A DNA stretch of 64,000 bases, taken from positions 115,861,705 through 115,925,704 of the forward strand of contig NC_061120.1 in NCBI RefSeq assembly GCF_002878395.1, given 5' to 3'. Positions 20,070 through 33,356 of this stretch are shown here, one piece after another (position 1 is the first letter of the stretch; every line of letters begins with the position of its first letter). Below the pieces are notes generated by a model. That model saw only the letters and a list, made by a program, of their open reading frames with translations. It searched no databases and was not told the origin of the DNA. The stretch is from Capsicum annuum. Its lineage: Eukaryota > Streptophyta > Magnoliopsida > Solanales > Solanaceae. The position numbers and the translations under genes are program-made.

Positions 20070-23000
20070 TGTAACACCCTAATTTTCTGAACCGAAATGC
20101 TACACGGTGCTCATGACTCCGAAGGACCACAAACTAACCCATGACTGATATTTGTACCTGTATACTACATAATATACATAGAATGCAAAAATATGAACAT
20201 GAAAGGCCATAAGGTTCGAACTGAATAAACGTCTAAAAAAGGTATAACAATACCAAAATAAGTCATAAATACTAAAAATAATGAGATATGAATATCTAAT
20301 CTGACATCTAGTTTGAAAGCCTCTAACTAAACTGAATAAGGAGTTGAAGGAACATGTCTCCAAATAACTCCATCTAGCAACTGAATAGGAAATGTAGCAA
20401 TAATCATATCATCCTCGAATGAGAAGGTCTCACTGTAAACTATGAACACTGGAATGCTACTGCTGATCTGGAGCTCGTGCCTCTGAACCTATAGTGTAAT
20501 ATAAGAGAAAGCACCATAGCGCAAATGCGTCAGTACGTCTAAATATACTGCGTATACGAGTGAGGTGGGATAAATGCAAAGGGTTATATACATGAACAAT
20601 GCTAACTAATATGAACGTGATAATACATACATACATAGATAACTATAACTGAACTCGTAATGATGCAGACTACTGAGTCTGAATGCTGACGACATGACTT
20701 TACTGTTACTGAGGTACTGAATAGATTATTGACTATTTCTGATAGTTCAAATTATGAAAAACTGGTTTGAATGACTGTGTCTAACAGTCCTAAAATTGAG
20801 TACTCGTAACGTGAGCTATGACAACTGATATAGCTGATATAACTGTAATGATTGGACTAATCAATATAATCGATACTAAGCAAATGTATCTAACAGTCTA
20901 AGTTCTGATGGAACTATCTGAGTTTCGTTCTACTTTGAGTAACTAAATCTGAGATCAGTCCTATCTAGTGGGTGATCATAAGTATACTGATAATAAGGAT
21001 GATCTGACTTAGTCTGAGATCAGTCCTATCTAGCTGGTGATCATAAAATCTAATGATCTGATACTGATTAATCATAGTTGAGATCAGTCCTAGCTAATGG
21101 GTGATCTTGAAGTCTATTTACAATGATAAGCATTAATTGTATCTAACAGTACTGAATCTGTACTACTAAGCTGAGTTGACTGTGTCTGACAGCCCTGATT
21201 CTATAACTGAAACTGTAGGATGTGTTCATCTAACTGACATCCCCCAAGCTGAGATGACAGGGGTCCAATCTCTGCCCTGAATAGAAGGGTGTCAGTACCA
21301 CACCACCAGTAAAGACATCTACTGTAGAGTCAGTCCTAATCTAGCGGTTGACTCTAGGGATTAGTCCTATACAATAAATGTACTAACGGATGACCCCTGA
21401 GTATGTCAGTCCTATCTAACGGGTGACATCTCGTACCTATGCTGGCAACACAGTTTTGGAACTTAAGGATTGCTTCTAGGGATCTCAGTCCTATTTTAGT
21501 GGGTGAGTCCCCATCCCTAGGCTCACTCGGTGCTGAATCTTACTTCCATCTGAAAGACACTGAACTGAATAACTGGTCTGAACTAAATAACTTAACTAAA
21601 TTGATTTGCTAAACTGATACTAGTGGTATTGTTTAGCGGAGCTAAACTGAGTTTATCGAATTTTGATGACTAAAAAAATGTACTGAGTTCTGGGGACTGA
21701 TTGAGAGTACTGAAGTTACTAAGATTGACTGTGAATATTGAAGTTACAGACTGAGTACTGAGATCACTGAGATTACTGAACTACTAAGACTACTGAGACT
21801 ACTGAGATTTCTGATTTTTCCTGTGTCACATGACTGACTGAATTCTATAGATCATGGCTTAACTGAGAGTATCGTGATAACATGACATGGCTCTAGGCAC
21901 ACAACTATATTTTTCGGGTACGAATAACCCCAGGAGTCGATGGAAGGAAACTGACACACATGATTGACTTGAGTATGTGACTAACATCAACAACCATAAT
22001 ATCATAACTTGGGGAATTTCATGAAGTGCATGGATATCATACATTTGGTACATAAGTAGGATTTTGCCAGTAATCATGGCATAATCTCATAAGACTAGTT
22101 CATGAGCATCCCAACAACATTTACAAGACATAATATCAACATAAAAATTATTGGAATATGGGGCATATCATGAATCCTTCACTTAGTCACAATTTAGCTA
22201 TAATTGATGATTTCTAGTCTCATAGGTATTTTATCAAACACCTTACATGCACAACTTAGGCATAGGTGTAAATCATACAATTACTCATCAGAAATGATCA
22301 AACATACATGTTTTCAAATCATATGATGTCATAGATTCATAATAACACATAAAGATTCTATCTTGGCATCATTCCACACATAAATATGATCCACAATCCT
22401 TTCATAACATGAAAACCATAATATATAGTTTTAGAAAAGGGTTCTTGAAATTTATGGATGAAAGGAGTCCATGAATGAACACACTCATACCTTAGAAAGA
22501 AAACCTTGATGATTTGATGGAGAGTTCTTGGATTGGGAAACTTAATTCTTGATTATCTTGGAAAAAGGCTTGAATCTTGCTTTTGAGAGATGAGTTTGTT
22601 GGAAACCCTAATCTTGTGGTTGAGAGTGTAAGAGAGGGTTTTTGAGATGCTTAATTGAAGAAAAATGAGAAAAATTATGCCTCTTTAGGGTTATAAGTCA
22701 TGGAATGTGAAGGAAATATCCAAAATACCCTTGTAAAAATGCCCTTGAATAGCTGGAAAAATACACTTGACGCCATCCGTGATAGGCCGTCAGGTCCGTG
22801 ATAGGCTGTCATGAATGGTCATCACAAAAGGGGTCCAAATTCTTGATTTTCTGCCTAGGGCTGGTGAAATCATTAGAAATGTCGTTAGAATATGACGATG
22901 TCGTCAAAAAGGTCGTTAGAAACGTGATAGCCCATCAGAAATGTCGTCACCGTTTTCCAGCTTGACATGCTGGAATAAAATGGGGATAACTGTTTGGTCC

Positions 23001-23333
23001 GATATCGGATTTAGTTGAAATTGGTATTGTTGGAAAGCTAATTCAAAGAAATTTCATTTGATATATAGTAAACCACCCATTTATTCATATAAAATGAGTT
23101 ACGGTTGATTGAAGTTGACCCAAGTTTTGACGCTCACTAAAACTTGAACGGTAGGAAAGCTTTCAACTTGTACTTGAGTTAGGGGACCTCTATGATCTAA
23201 ATTCATGCTCAAATAGATTTCCAAACTACATAATTTATTAACACACTAAATTTATATAGGATTTGAGGCTTTTGAAACACCCACGCATAAGAATGATGGA
23301 TTTTCATTCTAGTTCAAAATATGGGGTATTATG
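20070..23333. mobile_element. Nested solo LTR, 3.26 kb
   Basis: Begins TGTAACACCCTAATTTTCTG and ends GGGGTATTATG. It is bracketed by GATTT at 20065-20069 and 23334-23338, a perfect 5-bp target duplication inside the chromovirus LTR. There is no internal coding region, primer-binding site or second LTR, so it is a solo LTR left by recombination between the two LTRs of an unrelated retrotransposon. Because both ends fit the TGTAACACCC/GGGTATTACA pattern, orientation is not certain. It carries an internal degenerate repeat array (20950-21507). Confidence 0.85.
20950..21507. repeat. Degenerate short repeats inside the solo LTR
   Basis: At least seven copies of a motif close to GATCAGTCCTATCTAGTGGG followed by TGATC, starting near 20953, 21018, 21082, 21328, 21359, 21406 and 21482, with variable spacing. 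Each unit begins and ends with complementary GATC/GTCA-type text and could fold into a small hairpin. Function unknown. Confidence 0.8.
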
Positions 23334-25676
23334 GATTTGGGTATTATGAGTTTTATCGATGTATAGGGTTGTTTGATTACTTTACTTAACCTTAGACTTA
23401 ATAAATTAAGTTGGATCTGAGTAAGAGTGGCTCACCATGAGTCGTAAGCCAGGGTACGAGTCGTACCATGGACTCATATGGTGATGTTCAAACCTTTTGA
23501 AATTATATTCTGCTAGAGGTACGGTTTATGGGTACTAGTGGTACACTTGAATAGGACTTGGGTTTGGATGTGTCGTACCTTGTACAGTGTTGGGTCCAAG
23601 GGGGAAAGCCTAGGGTATGAGAGATGGGTACCACTCTTACAGAATGGGTACAACTCATAAGGGACAGTCATACCTTATGATGGGAATTAAGTGCAGTTTA
23701 AGGGAGGGAAATCTGGACATTTCCCACTTATTCTAATGAGGTACCACAATTTATATTTCACTTAGGAGGTTATTTTCCCTACTATTATATTCTTAAACAC
23801 TTAGAAAACACTCTTAAATCCTCTCTAGAGTTCTTAGGCAAAGAAAGCTAGGGTTTCATCTAAAGGAGTAAATTGGGGCTTGTCTTGGTGATTTCTCTCC
23901 ATTATCATCTTGGTTTAAGGCATATTCTCTTCGCTCATTGTTAGTTCCAACTAAAGACATGGATTTTATACAATGTTTTCATGGCTTGAATATTGTATGA
24001 TTTTGGGGTTTCAAATATATTTTGAAGGTTTTGATTAAAAATGCTTGGTCATGGTTTTCCCATATTTTAATTATGCTTTTATATGCATCAATGGTGGTTT
24101 TGGATAATTGGTTGTATGGGAATGGTTGTTTAGTAAATTGGCTTTGGTTTTAGAAATACTATGCCCAAATGTGTCTAATAAATGCCTATAACAATGTTTT
24201 CACCATATATTGGGCTTTTAATAGAACTTATACATGGTTTAAACTTGCTAATGGAACCCTAAATAATATTAATAGTTTAAGTGGTTTTGGAATGACTCTG
24301 ACTTAGCTTAATAAACATATTTATGGGGTACAAGGAAATCCCACAAGTTAATATGGTAATGAATACTTGTGGGGTTCATGGGAATCCCCCAAGTTAATTG
24401 GATAATAGGGTCTATGGGTACATGGAAATTCCTTGACCACTAAAAGGTTTGGCTATGAACAATACATGCAAGTTATAGTCGGTATGATGATACCACTACT
24501 AATAGCCTTGGTTAATAATAACAGAACAATGGTTTGGTTTGAAATTGGTTTTAAGTAGGCAATAATACGGGGTGTGAAAGTTAACCGTGAAGGCAGGAGT
24601 CCAATGGATGAACACCAGAAACTCATGTTTGCTGACATGAGGGGTAGGTCATGGCGACTTTCTATGATACTTATGTGGTACACAGGAATCCTCTAGATAC
24701 ACTGTACATATGTATCCTGGAGAGTGAAGGATACATGGGAATCCCCGACTCTTATGGTATCTTCGGTTCATGCGGCTACACGTATCGAGGCCCGTTCAGA
24801 GGGTTAAACTAGACCCATATAGCTCTTGGATGGTTTTAGGATTGTTAAAATTCACATACCCAGGTTAAAGGTTTTAAATGCATGCTAAACCCGATTCCCT
24901 TTCCCGTCATGGCTATATATATATGTATGGGTTGTGTGCTTATGGATGATTTAACATAATTTTTTTAAATGACATTATTTTATCCTTATCATGAGTTCAT
25001 GCTAGCGTTCACCCGCTAACTCTTCTTAGGGCGGCTGTATCCCCATGCGATGCAGGAACTGGCCGTTCTACTCTTTCTGCTTAGCATTCAGATATTCAGG
25101 GGTCAGCTTTAGATCGAGGTGGTGAGCTTTCATTTTTCTAGAAGGCTCCATTTCATGGATGTTATTTCATACTTTAGATTATTTATGGATATTGGTTTTG
25201 GCTATAGTTTAGGGCATGTCCCGACCAAATTTTTGTGTTTTTTTGGTTAAAGGATTTTGTGGAACTACTATGGGTTGGAATGGGTGGGATCGGTATGAGT
25301 GTCAGCCTTAGTATTGGAATTGGTATTGGGGCTGACATCATTGGAAAAAATTTCTCACTGTTCTATCATATTTTATTTTAGGATTATATATTTAATTATT
25401 CATGGAACTTATTTGGTTATGGACGGATTTATGGTTTCAGTTTGGTTTGGTATGGTTGGACGATTGGTATGAGATGGTTGGACTCAGTTGGGTCGATCAT
25501 GGTGGTGATCCTATCCCAGAGTCTTCATGTGAGCTGTTATGCTATCTTGTTATATACTTAAAATTCAGCCAACTCAAGGTAGGCGGTGGAAGGTTAGGTT
25601 GGGTAGCGGGGGTGGTCATCGGTCCCAGTCAGACTTGGGATGCTTATTACGAGAAGGCCCAGGTCGGGTCATGTCA
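23334..25676 (+). repeat. LTR1, 3' part
   Basis: Continues LTR1 after the nested solo LTR and ends GGGTCATGTCA just before the primer-binding site. It aligns throughout with LTR2 and LTR3. It holds the TTTATATAGGATTTG-free, G/T-rich 3' half with GGTACGAGTCGTACC-type inverted words near 23450-23470. Confidence 0.88.
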
Positions 25677-25679
25677 AGT

Positions 25680-25691
25680 TGGTATCAGAGC
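25680..25691 (+). promoter_or_regulatory. Primer-binding site, initiator Met tRNA type (copy 1)
   Basis: TGGTATCAGAGC, complementary to the 3' end of plant initiator methionine tRNA, lies three bases after LTR1. It would prime minus-strand DNA synthesis. The next bases, TTTAGG, depart from the longer match. Confidence 0.93.
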
Positions 25692-25887
25692 TTTAGGTTT
25701 ATGGCCAATTGGGATCCACTAAACAATGTCTAGTAGAGTCTTTTTTAGTGATTGTGGAGTGCCACACTCATAAGAGAGAGGCTACTGGGCATTTCGGAAT
25801 ATTTCACTTTTTTGGTATTCTATTTTCATGTTTGGAGTCTGAGTCCTGTAATTCTTCTCTAATCTTTGGTTGTTCACTTTTCTGATC

Positions 25888-27140
25888 ATGCCTCAATGTC
25901 TGGAACATAACAAAATTCTTCTATCCCATCTGGGGATGATGTTGATGGGGTGCATCCTACACTTGAAGTTTGCACTCGATCTCAGGGTCCTGTCCCTGAT
26001 TGTTTTAGAGTTCCACCGGTTGCTACTAGTCGTCCTCAGGTAAGGTAACTAATGTAGAATTTTGCCAATCTATTCATACTATTGATTAGTTGGTTGCTGC
26101 TCAGGCTGAGCGAGATGCGTCTGGTGGGTTGTCTGTTGAGGCTACAAGGGTTGGCTAGTTTATAAATCTGAATCATCTTACTTTTACTGGTGTAAAGGTG
26201 GAGGATGATCCTCAGGGTTTTTTGGATAAAATAGAGAAGATATTTAGGGTGATGTAGGCCATAAATGTGGAAGGTGTAAATTTTGCAGTTTATCAGCTCA
26301 AGGATGTTGCGTACTAATAGTACAAGGAGTAGGATAGGTATAGATGTGATATAAAAGAGTTGTCCTTATGGGATGCTTTTTCTAATGCTTTTCTAGATCA
26401 TTTATATCCTCAAGAGCTGAGGAAAGCAAAAATGAAGGAGTTTGTAAATTTCAAGCAAGGAAAAATATCTGTCAAGGAATAAGCCTTAAAGTTTCATCAG
26501 CTGTCAAGGTATGCTCCTGATTTGGTGGCTGATATGATGGCGAGAATGAGAAAGTTTACTTCTGGTCTATCTCAGGATATGATCCTTGAAAGCAAAATTG
26601 CTTTACTGATCAAGGATATGGATATTTTGAGGTTGGTTGTCCAAATGCAGTAGGTGGGGGATGAAAAGATAAAACAGGCAGAGTTTGGGGAAAGGCAGGG
26701 TAAGAGAGCAGGTTCTCTGAGTAGAGTGGTGCTAAGCATTAGGGTGGTTGGGATGGAGGTAAATGGCAAAGAAGAAGTGGGGGAGTTCTGGTTCCTTCTC
26801 TACTGCTAATGCTTCTTATCCCAAGTAGTTGGGTGATAGTCATCCACAAGGTGGTGATAATTTTTGAGCACAAGGTGTCTAATCTCAGGCAAGAGGGGGT
26901 CAGATGGCTTCATCGTACCTTCCTTGCCAGTTCTGTGGTTGTCTTCATCGGGGCTATTATGATGAAAACAGGGACAGACAATTTAAATGTGGTCAACCAG
27001 GCCAGATGCTCAAAAATTAACCGATTGAAAAGGGTGCATCGAGAGAGGTCAATGCTCTGGTTGCTTCATTTTCTGCTCTTGCACCTAGTAGTATGACTTC
27101 GAAGTCTTCTCCTACTTCTAGTATTGGCACAGGCTAAAAT
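25888..27140 (+). pseudogene. Chromovirus gag, copy 1, broken
   Basis: Gag forms the virus-like particle. The original start is the ATG at 25888. Visible pieces are RSQGPVPDCFRVPPVATSRP, then VAAQAERDASGGLSVEATR, the Retrotrans_gag core with DDPQGFLDKIEKIFRVM, YQLKDVAY, LWDAFSNAFLDHLYPQELRK, KQGKISVKE and YAPDLVADMMARMRKF. Many stops (often CAG or TGG changed to TAG) and frameshifts interrupt it. A zinc knuckle expected downstream is not readable. Most stops are C-to-T or G-to-A changes, as seen in old methylated elements. Confidence 0.82.
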
Positions 27141-27219
27141 ATATTATATGCTCTTGCCTCTCGACAGGAATCTAAGGCATTACTTGATGCTGTTATTGGT
27201 ATGCTATAATTCTTTTCTC

Positions 27220-30200
27220 GTGACGTGCATTATCTAATTGACCCAGGGTCCACTTTTTACTATGTGACCCCATATATGGCTATGTTTTAGTTTTAATACT
27301 GAGGTTGTTTCGAATCCTTTTTTCTATTTCTGCCCCGATAGGTGACTCAGTTTTTGCTAAAAGAGTCTATAGGGGGTGTGTGGTATCTGTTGGTAGCAAA
27401 CAGACCTTGGTAGATCTATATAAGCTGGATATAATGGATTTTGATGTTATTCTAGGGATGGAATGGTTATGCTCTTGTTATGCATCCTTAGATTGTTGGA
27501 TCCATAATATTGTCTTTAGGTTACTTAGTGAACCGGTTATAGAGTGGGAGGGTGGTTCCCTAGGTCCTAGGGGGAGGTTTATTTCTTAACTTAGAGCTTG
27601 GAGGCTAATCTCTAAAGGTTGTCTTTATCACTTGATCCGGGTTAAAGATTATAGCTTGAAAGGTCCTTCTCTACATTCAATTCTAGTGGTAAATGAGTTT
27701 CCTGAGGTCTTTTTGTTGTTCCTCTAGATAGGGGAATAAAGTTTTGTATTGATTTAATTTCGGACACTCGTCCAATATCTATTCGTCCTTATAGAATAGC
27801 TTCGGCTAAGTTGAGAGAACTCAAGGAACAGCTTAAAAATCTTCTGGATAAGAGGTTTATTCGTCCTAGTGTATCCCCATGGGGTGAACCGGTGTTGTTC
27901 ATGTGCAAAAAGGATAGTTTCATTCAGATATGCATTGACTATCGGTAGTTGAATAAAGTGATGGTCAAGAACAAGTATCCTATCCCAAGGATATATGACT
28001 TGTTTGATTAGTTTCAAGGAGCCAAGTTCTTCTTTAAGATAGATCTTCACTCTGGGTATCATCAAATAAGATTAGGGAGGAGGATATGCCAAGATGACTT
28101 TTCATGCTCGGTATGGACACTTTAAATTGTTGGTTATGTCATTTGGTTTGACTAATTCCCCGATATTATTTATGAACTTGATGAACAAGGTTTTCAGGCA
28201 ATTCTTGGATCTCTGTCATTGTGTTTATTAATGACATTTTGGTTTATTTTAAGAGTGAGGTGGATCATGTTAATCACCTCTGGTTGGTATTGCAGACCTT
28301 AAAGGAACAACAGTTGTATGCCAAGTTCTCCAAGTATGAGTTTTGGTTGAACGCTGTGACTTTTCTTGGTCATATTATTTCTAGCGAAGGGATAATAGTG
28401 GACCTTCAAAAAGTGGCAGTGGTTAAAAGGTGGCCTAGACCCATAAGTCCAACCGACATTCAGAGCTTTTTGGGTTTGGCTAGGTTTTATTGGCGGTTTA
28501 TAGAAAGGTTTTCGATGATATCTCCTCCTTTGATTAAGTTGACTCAAAAAGGTAAATTTTCTTAGTCAGATTATTATGAGGGATGTTTCGAGAAGTTGAA
28601 GGATAAGCTAACTTAGGCTCTAGTTTAGACATTGCCTGAGGGTAGTGAGGGGTTTACGGTTTATTGTGATACATCTAGGGTGGGACTTCGTTGTGTTTTA
28701 TTGCAGCATGGGAAAATTTAGAGCTATTGGCGGTGGTTTTTGATTTGAAAATTTGGTTGCATTATTTGTATGGAGTGCACGTAGACATCTTTTCTGATCA
28801 TAAGAGTCTACAAAATGTGTTCACTCAGAAGGAGCTGAATCTCAGGCGGAGGAGATGGTTGGAGCTTCACAAGGACTATGATATGATTCTTCACTATTAC
28901 CTAGGTAAAGCTAATATTGTTGCTGATGCTCTTAGTAGGTTGTCCATGAGAAGTTTGGCTCATGTAGAGAAAAGAAAGCGGGAATCGATGAAAGATATTG
29001 ACTACTTAGCTCATCTTGGAGTTCGTCTCTTATACTCCGAGAATGGTGGGGTGATGGTACAGGAAGTGGTTCGGTCATCTCTTGGTGCAGAGATTAAAGA
29101 GAAGCAAGTACTAGATAATATCTTGATGAAAATCAAGAGTTATGTATGTATGTAGAAGGTAATGGTGTTCTACATCTATGGTGACGGTACTTTAAGGTAC
29201 CAAGGGAGGTTGTGTGTTCCTGATGTCGACGGTTTGTGGCAAAGGATCTTGGTTGAGGCACATGAATTGCTTTACGTTGTACATCTAATCTTGATGAAGA
29301 TGTATCATGATCTCAAGGAGATGAATTAGTAGAATGGTATGAAAAGAGATATAGCTAATTTTATGGCCAAATGCATAGTATGTCAACGAGTAAAAGTTGA
29401 GAACATGAGACCTGGTGGATTGTATTACGAAATTAATTTTCCCGAATAGAAATGGGAGGTAATCAATATGGATTTTGTTATCGGTATTACTTGGTTAGGG
29501 AGCCAATTTGATTCCATTTGGGTCATCGTGGATAGAATAATAAAGTCCGCTCACTTCTTGCCAGTGAGGACTGGATTTTGGCTGAGGACTATGTAAAGTT
29601 ATATCTCCAGGAGATTATGAAGATGCATGGGGTACCTGTTTTGATCATCTCTGATCTTGGTACGCAGTTTTCATCTCATTTTTTGTCGTTTTTGTAGAAA
29701 GGATTAGGTACTAAGATGAGTCTGAGTACTACTTTTCATCCTTAGATAGGTGGGCAAGCAGAAAGGTCTATTCTAATATTGAAGGATATGCTTCAGCCAT
29801 GTGTGATTTATTATAGTGGCATTTGTGTTAAGCATTAACCTTTGGTAGAGTTTGCTTACAATAAAGCTATCATTTTATTATTGGTATGACCTTTTTTGAG
29901 TATTGTAGGAGGTGTAGATCTCCTATTAGTTTGTTCAAGCTTGGTGAGGCAGATATGTTCGGTTAGGATTTGGTCGATCAAGCTACGAAAAAGATGAAGG
30001 TGAATCGAGATAGGCTTAAGTCTATCAAAATTCACCAAAGTCCTATGCATATGTAAGGCGTAGAGACTTGGAATTTGAGGTTGGGGATAGGGTGTTCCTA
30101 AATATATCTCCTATAAAGGGAGTAATGCGGTTTAGTAAAAAGGGGAAGCTTAGTTCTCGGTATATTGGTCCTTATATGGTTCTGCAAAGGTTGGTAATGT

Positions 30201-30500
30201 GACTTATGAATTGGAGTTGCCTTCTAGTTTGAGCTCCGTTCATTTGGTATTTCATGTTTCCATGTTAAGGAAGTGCATTGGTGATCCTTCTTATATTGTT
30301 CCTTGGGAGGGTTTGGGTATCTTGGACTCTCTGTCTTATAAAGAGGACCCGATTGAGATCTTGGATAGGCAGGTTTGTCAGTTGCGGACCAAGGATGTGG
30401 TTTTGGTTAAGGTTCTTTAGTGGAACCATAAGGTGGAAGAAGCTACATGGGAAGTGGAAGAGGACATGAAGTCCAAGTATCCGTATCTATTTTCTTGCTC
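27220..30500 (+). pseudogene. Chromovirus pol, copy 1 (PR-RT-RH-INT-chromodomain), broken
   Basis: In order: protease with IDPGSTFYYVTPYMA near 27236 and DVILGMEWLCSCYASLD; RT with RFIRPSVSPWGEPVLFM, then [19 protein letters not shown], where the catalytic FIDD has become FIND (28230-28232), and [17 protein letters not shown]; RNase H with VDIFSDHKSLQNVFTQKEL and ADALSRLS; integrase zinc finger with CIVCQRVKVENMRPGGL and a core with WVIVDRIIKSAHF; a GPY-type module; and a C-terminal chromodomain with PIEILDRQVCQLRTKDV and KVEEATWEVEEDMKSKYP. Chromodomains steer integration to particular chromatin. Numerous stops and frameshifts; catalytically dead. Confidence 0.88.
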
Positions 30501-30701
30501 CTGGGATTCTTGCGGAAGGTATATGTTCTTTAACACATCTTTATTTTCTGAGTTTGTTAAAGGAAACATTAATATCCTTCCATCTTTGTTTTCAAAATTT
30601 GTTAAAGATTAAGAATATATTTGATATCGAAAATGACTCGTGCGTGTGGTCATCCCTACCTTGTCCGTCATTCGAAAACGAATGTTCGTAATGAGGGAGA
30701 T

Positions 30702-33143
30702 TTTAATTTTTGGGCAAGATACGACTTAGGGGAACGAGTCGTACACTTAGGTATGGGTGGTATGGTCCAGTCATATGCTGGGTAGTGTTGGTTGTTGGGA
30801 TGGATTTAGTTACTAGAATAGGTACAATTTGGGTGGTACAAGTCCTATCAGTGTATACGGGTTATTTCTTTACTTCACTTAACATTAAACTTGGTAATTT
30901 AAGTTAGATCTGAGTACGAGTAGCTCACCATGAGCCGTAATCCAGGGTACGAGTCGTACCATGGACTCATATGGTGGTCAATGTTCAAACCTTCTAAAAT
31001 TCTATTCTGCCATAGGTATAATTTATGGGTACTAGTGGTACACTTGCATACGACTTAGGTTTTGGTGTGTCTTACCTTGGAATGTGTTGGTTCTAAGGAG
31101 TAAAGAATAGGGTACGAGAGGGGGTACCACTCGTACACAGGATGGGTATAACTCGTAAGGGTCAGTCATACCTTATTATAAGAATTAGGTGCAATTTAAG
31201 TGAGGGCAATATGAACATTTCCCACTTATCCTAATGAGGCCCCACAACTTATATTGCACTTGGGAGGTTATTTTCCCTACTATTATATTCTTAAACACTT
31301 AGAAAACACTCTTAAATCCCCTCTAGAGTTCTTGGGCATTGGAAGTCAGGGTTTCATCTTAAGGAGTAAATTGGGGCTTGTCTTGGTGATTTCTCCACTA
31401 TCATATTGGTTTAAGGCATGTTCTCTTCCCTCATTGTTAGTTCCAACTAAAGTCATGGATTTTATACAATGTTTTCATGACTTGAATGTTGTATGATTTT
31501 GGGTTTTCAAATATGTTTTTGGGGTTTTGGTTATAAATGTTTGGTCAGGGTTTTCCCATGTTTTAATTATACTTTTAGATGCATTAATGGTGGTTTGGAT
31601 AATTGGTTTTATGTGAATGGTTTTTTGGTAAATTTTCTTTGGGTTTGGAAATACTATGCCCCCAATGTGTCTGATAAAATGCCTATAACAATGTTTTCAC
31701 CATCATATTGGGTTATCAATGGAATTTATGCATGGTTTAAACTTGGTAATGGACCTCTAAATAATATGAATGGTTTAAATGGTTTTGGAATGACTCTGAC
31801 TTGGCATAATAAACATAATTGTGGGGTACAAGGGAATCCCCCTAGTTAATATGGTAATGAATATTTGGGGGTACATAGGAATCCCCCAAATTAATTGGAT
31901 AATAGGGTCTATAGGTACATGGGAATCTCTTGACCACTAAAAGGTTTGGCTAAGGACCATACTCGCAAGTTATAGTCAGTATGACGATACCACTACTAAT
32001 AGCCTTGGTTAATAATATGGAACAATGGCTTGGTTTGAAATTGATTTTAATTGGGCAATAATGGCGGGGTTTGAAAGCTAACCGTGAAAATGGAAGTCCA
32101 ATGGATGAACACTAAAAACTCATGTTTGTCGAATAAGGGGTTGTCATGGCGACCTTATATGATACTTATGAGGTATATGGGAATACTCTACATATACTAT
32201 ACATATGTATCATGGAGAGTGAAGGGTACATAGGAATCCCCAACTCTTATGGTATCTTTGATTTGTGTGGCAACACTCATCGAGATCCGTTCAGGGGGGT
32301 TACACTAGACCTATATAGCCCGTGGGTGGTTTTAATATGGTTAAGCTTCACATACCTAGGTTAAAGGTTTTAAATGCATGCTAAACCCGATTCCTTTTCC
32401 TGGCATGGTTATATGTATGTATGGGTTATGCGTATATGGATAGTTTTCCTTATTTTTTTTAAATGTCATTATTTTATCTTTATCCCGAGTTCATGGTAGC
32501 GTTCACCTGCTAACTCCTCTTTGAGTTGCTTTATCCCTAAATAATATAGGAACCGACCATTCTAGTCCTCTTGCTTAGCATTCAGGGGTCAACTTTGAAT
32601 TGAACTGGTGAGCTTTCATTTTTTGGAAGGCTCTATTTCATGGATGCTATTTCATACTTTGGATTTTTTATGGATATCAATTTTGGCTATGGTACCAGAT
32701 TTTTGTATTCTTTTGGTTAGAGACTTATATGGAACTACCATGGATTGGAATAGGCAGGATTGGTATGGGTGTCAGCAACAGTATTGGCATTGGTATTGGG
32801 GCTGACATCATTGTTCAAAATTTCTCACTGCTCTGTCGTATTTTATTTTGGGATATATATTTATTTGTTTATGGAACTTATTTGGTTGTGGTTGGATTTA
32901 TAGTTTCAATTTGGTTTAGTATGGTTGGACGGTTGGTATGGGATGGTTGGACTTAGTTGGGTTGGTCACGATTGTGACCTATCCTAGAGTCTTCATCTGA
33001 GCTGTCACGATATCTTGTTTTATGCTTGAAATTTAGCAAACTCAAAGTCGGCAGTTGGAGGTTAGGTTGGGTAGTGGGGGTGGTCTCCGATCCCGATCAG
33101 CTTGGGATGCCCATTTTGATAAGGCTCAGGTTAGGTTATGTCA
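30702..33143 (+). repeat. LTR2, shared central LTR (5' end deleted)
   Basis: Aligns with LTR3 but lacks roughly its first 45 bases: the purine-rich AATGAGGGAGAT is followed directly by TTTAATTTTTGGGCAAGATA. It ends GGTTATGTCA before the second primer-binding site. It is both the 3' LTR of copy 1 and the 5' LTR of copy 2. Confidence 0.9.
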
Positions 33144-33146
33144 AGT

Positions 33147-33158
33147 TGGTATCAGAGC
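33147..33158 (+). promoter_or_regulatory. Primer-binding site, initiator Met tRNA type (copy 2)
   Basis: TGGTATCAGAGC, three bases after LTR2, in the same position as in copy 1. Confidence 0.93.
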
Positions 33159-33356
33159 TTTAGGTTCATGGTTAATTTAGAGTCCACACAACCGTGTCTA
33201 GTAACATCTCTTTTAGGGGTGTGTGGAGTGCCACACTTATAAGAGAGAGGCTACCGGCCATTTAGGAATGTTTTACTTTCATGGTATTCTATTTTCAAGC
33301 TTGGCGTATGAGTCCTATAATTCTTTTCTAATCCTTGGTTGTTCACTTTTCAGATT

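Noticed and set aside
20950..21507. CRISPR-like array of short repeats
   Set aside because: Units are degenerate, spacing is irregular, the repeats lie inside a plant retrotransposon LTR and no cas-like gene exists.
25402..25733. 106- and 64-codon ORFs near the end of LTR1
   Set aside because: They lie in LTR sequence, overlap each other in different frames, and are not kept open in LTR2 and LTR3.
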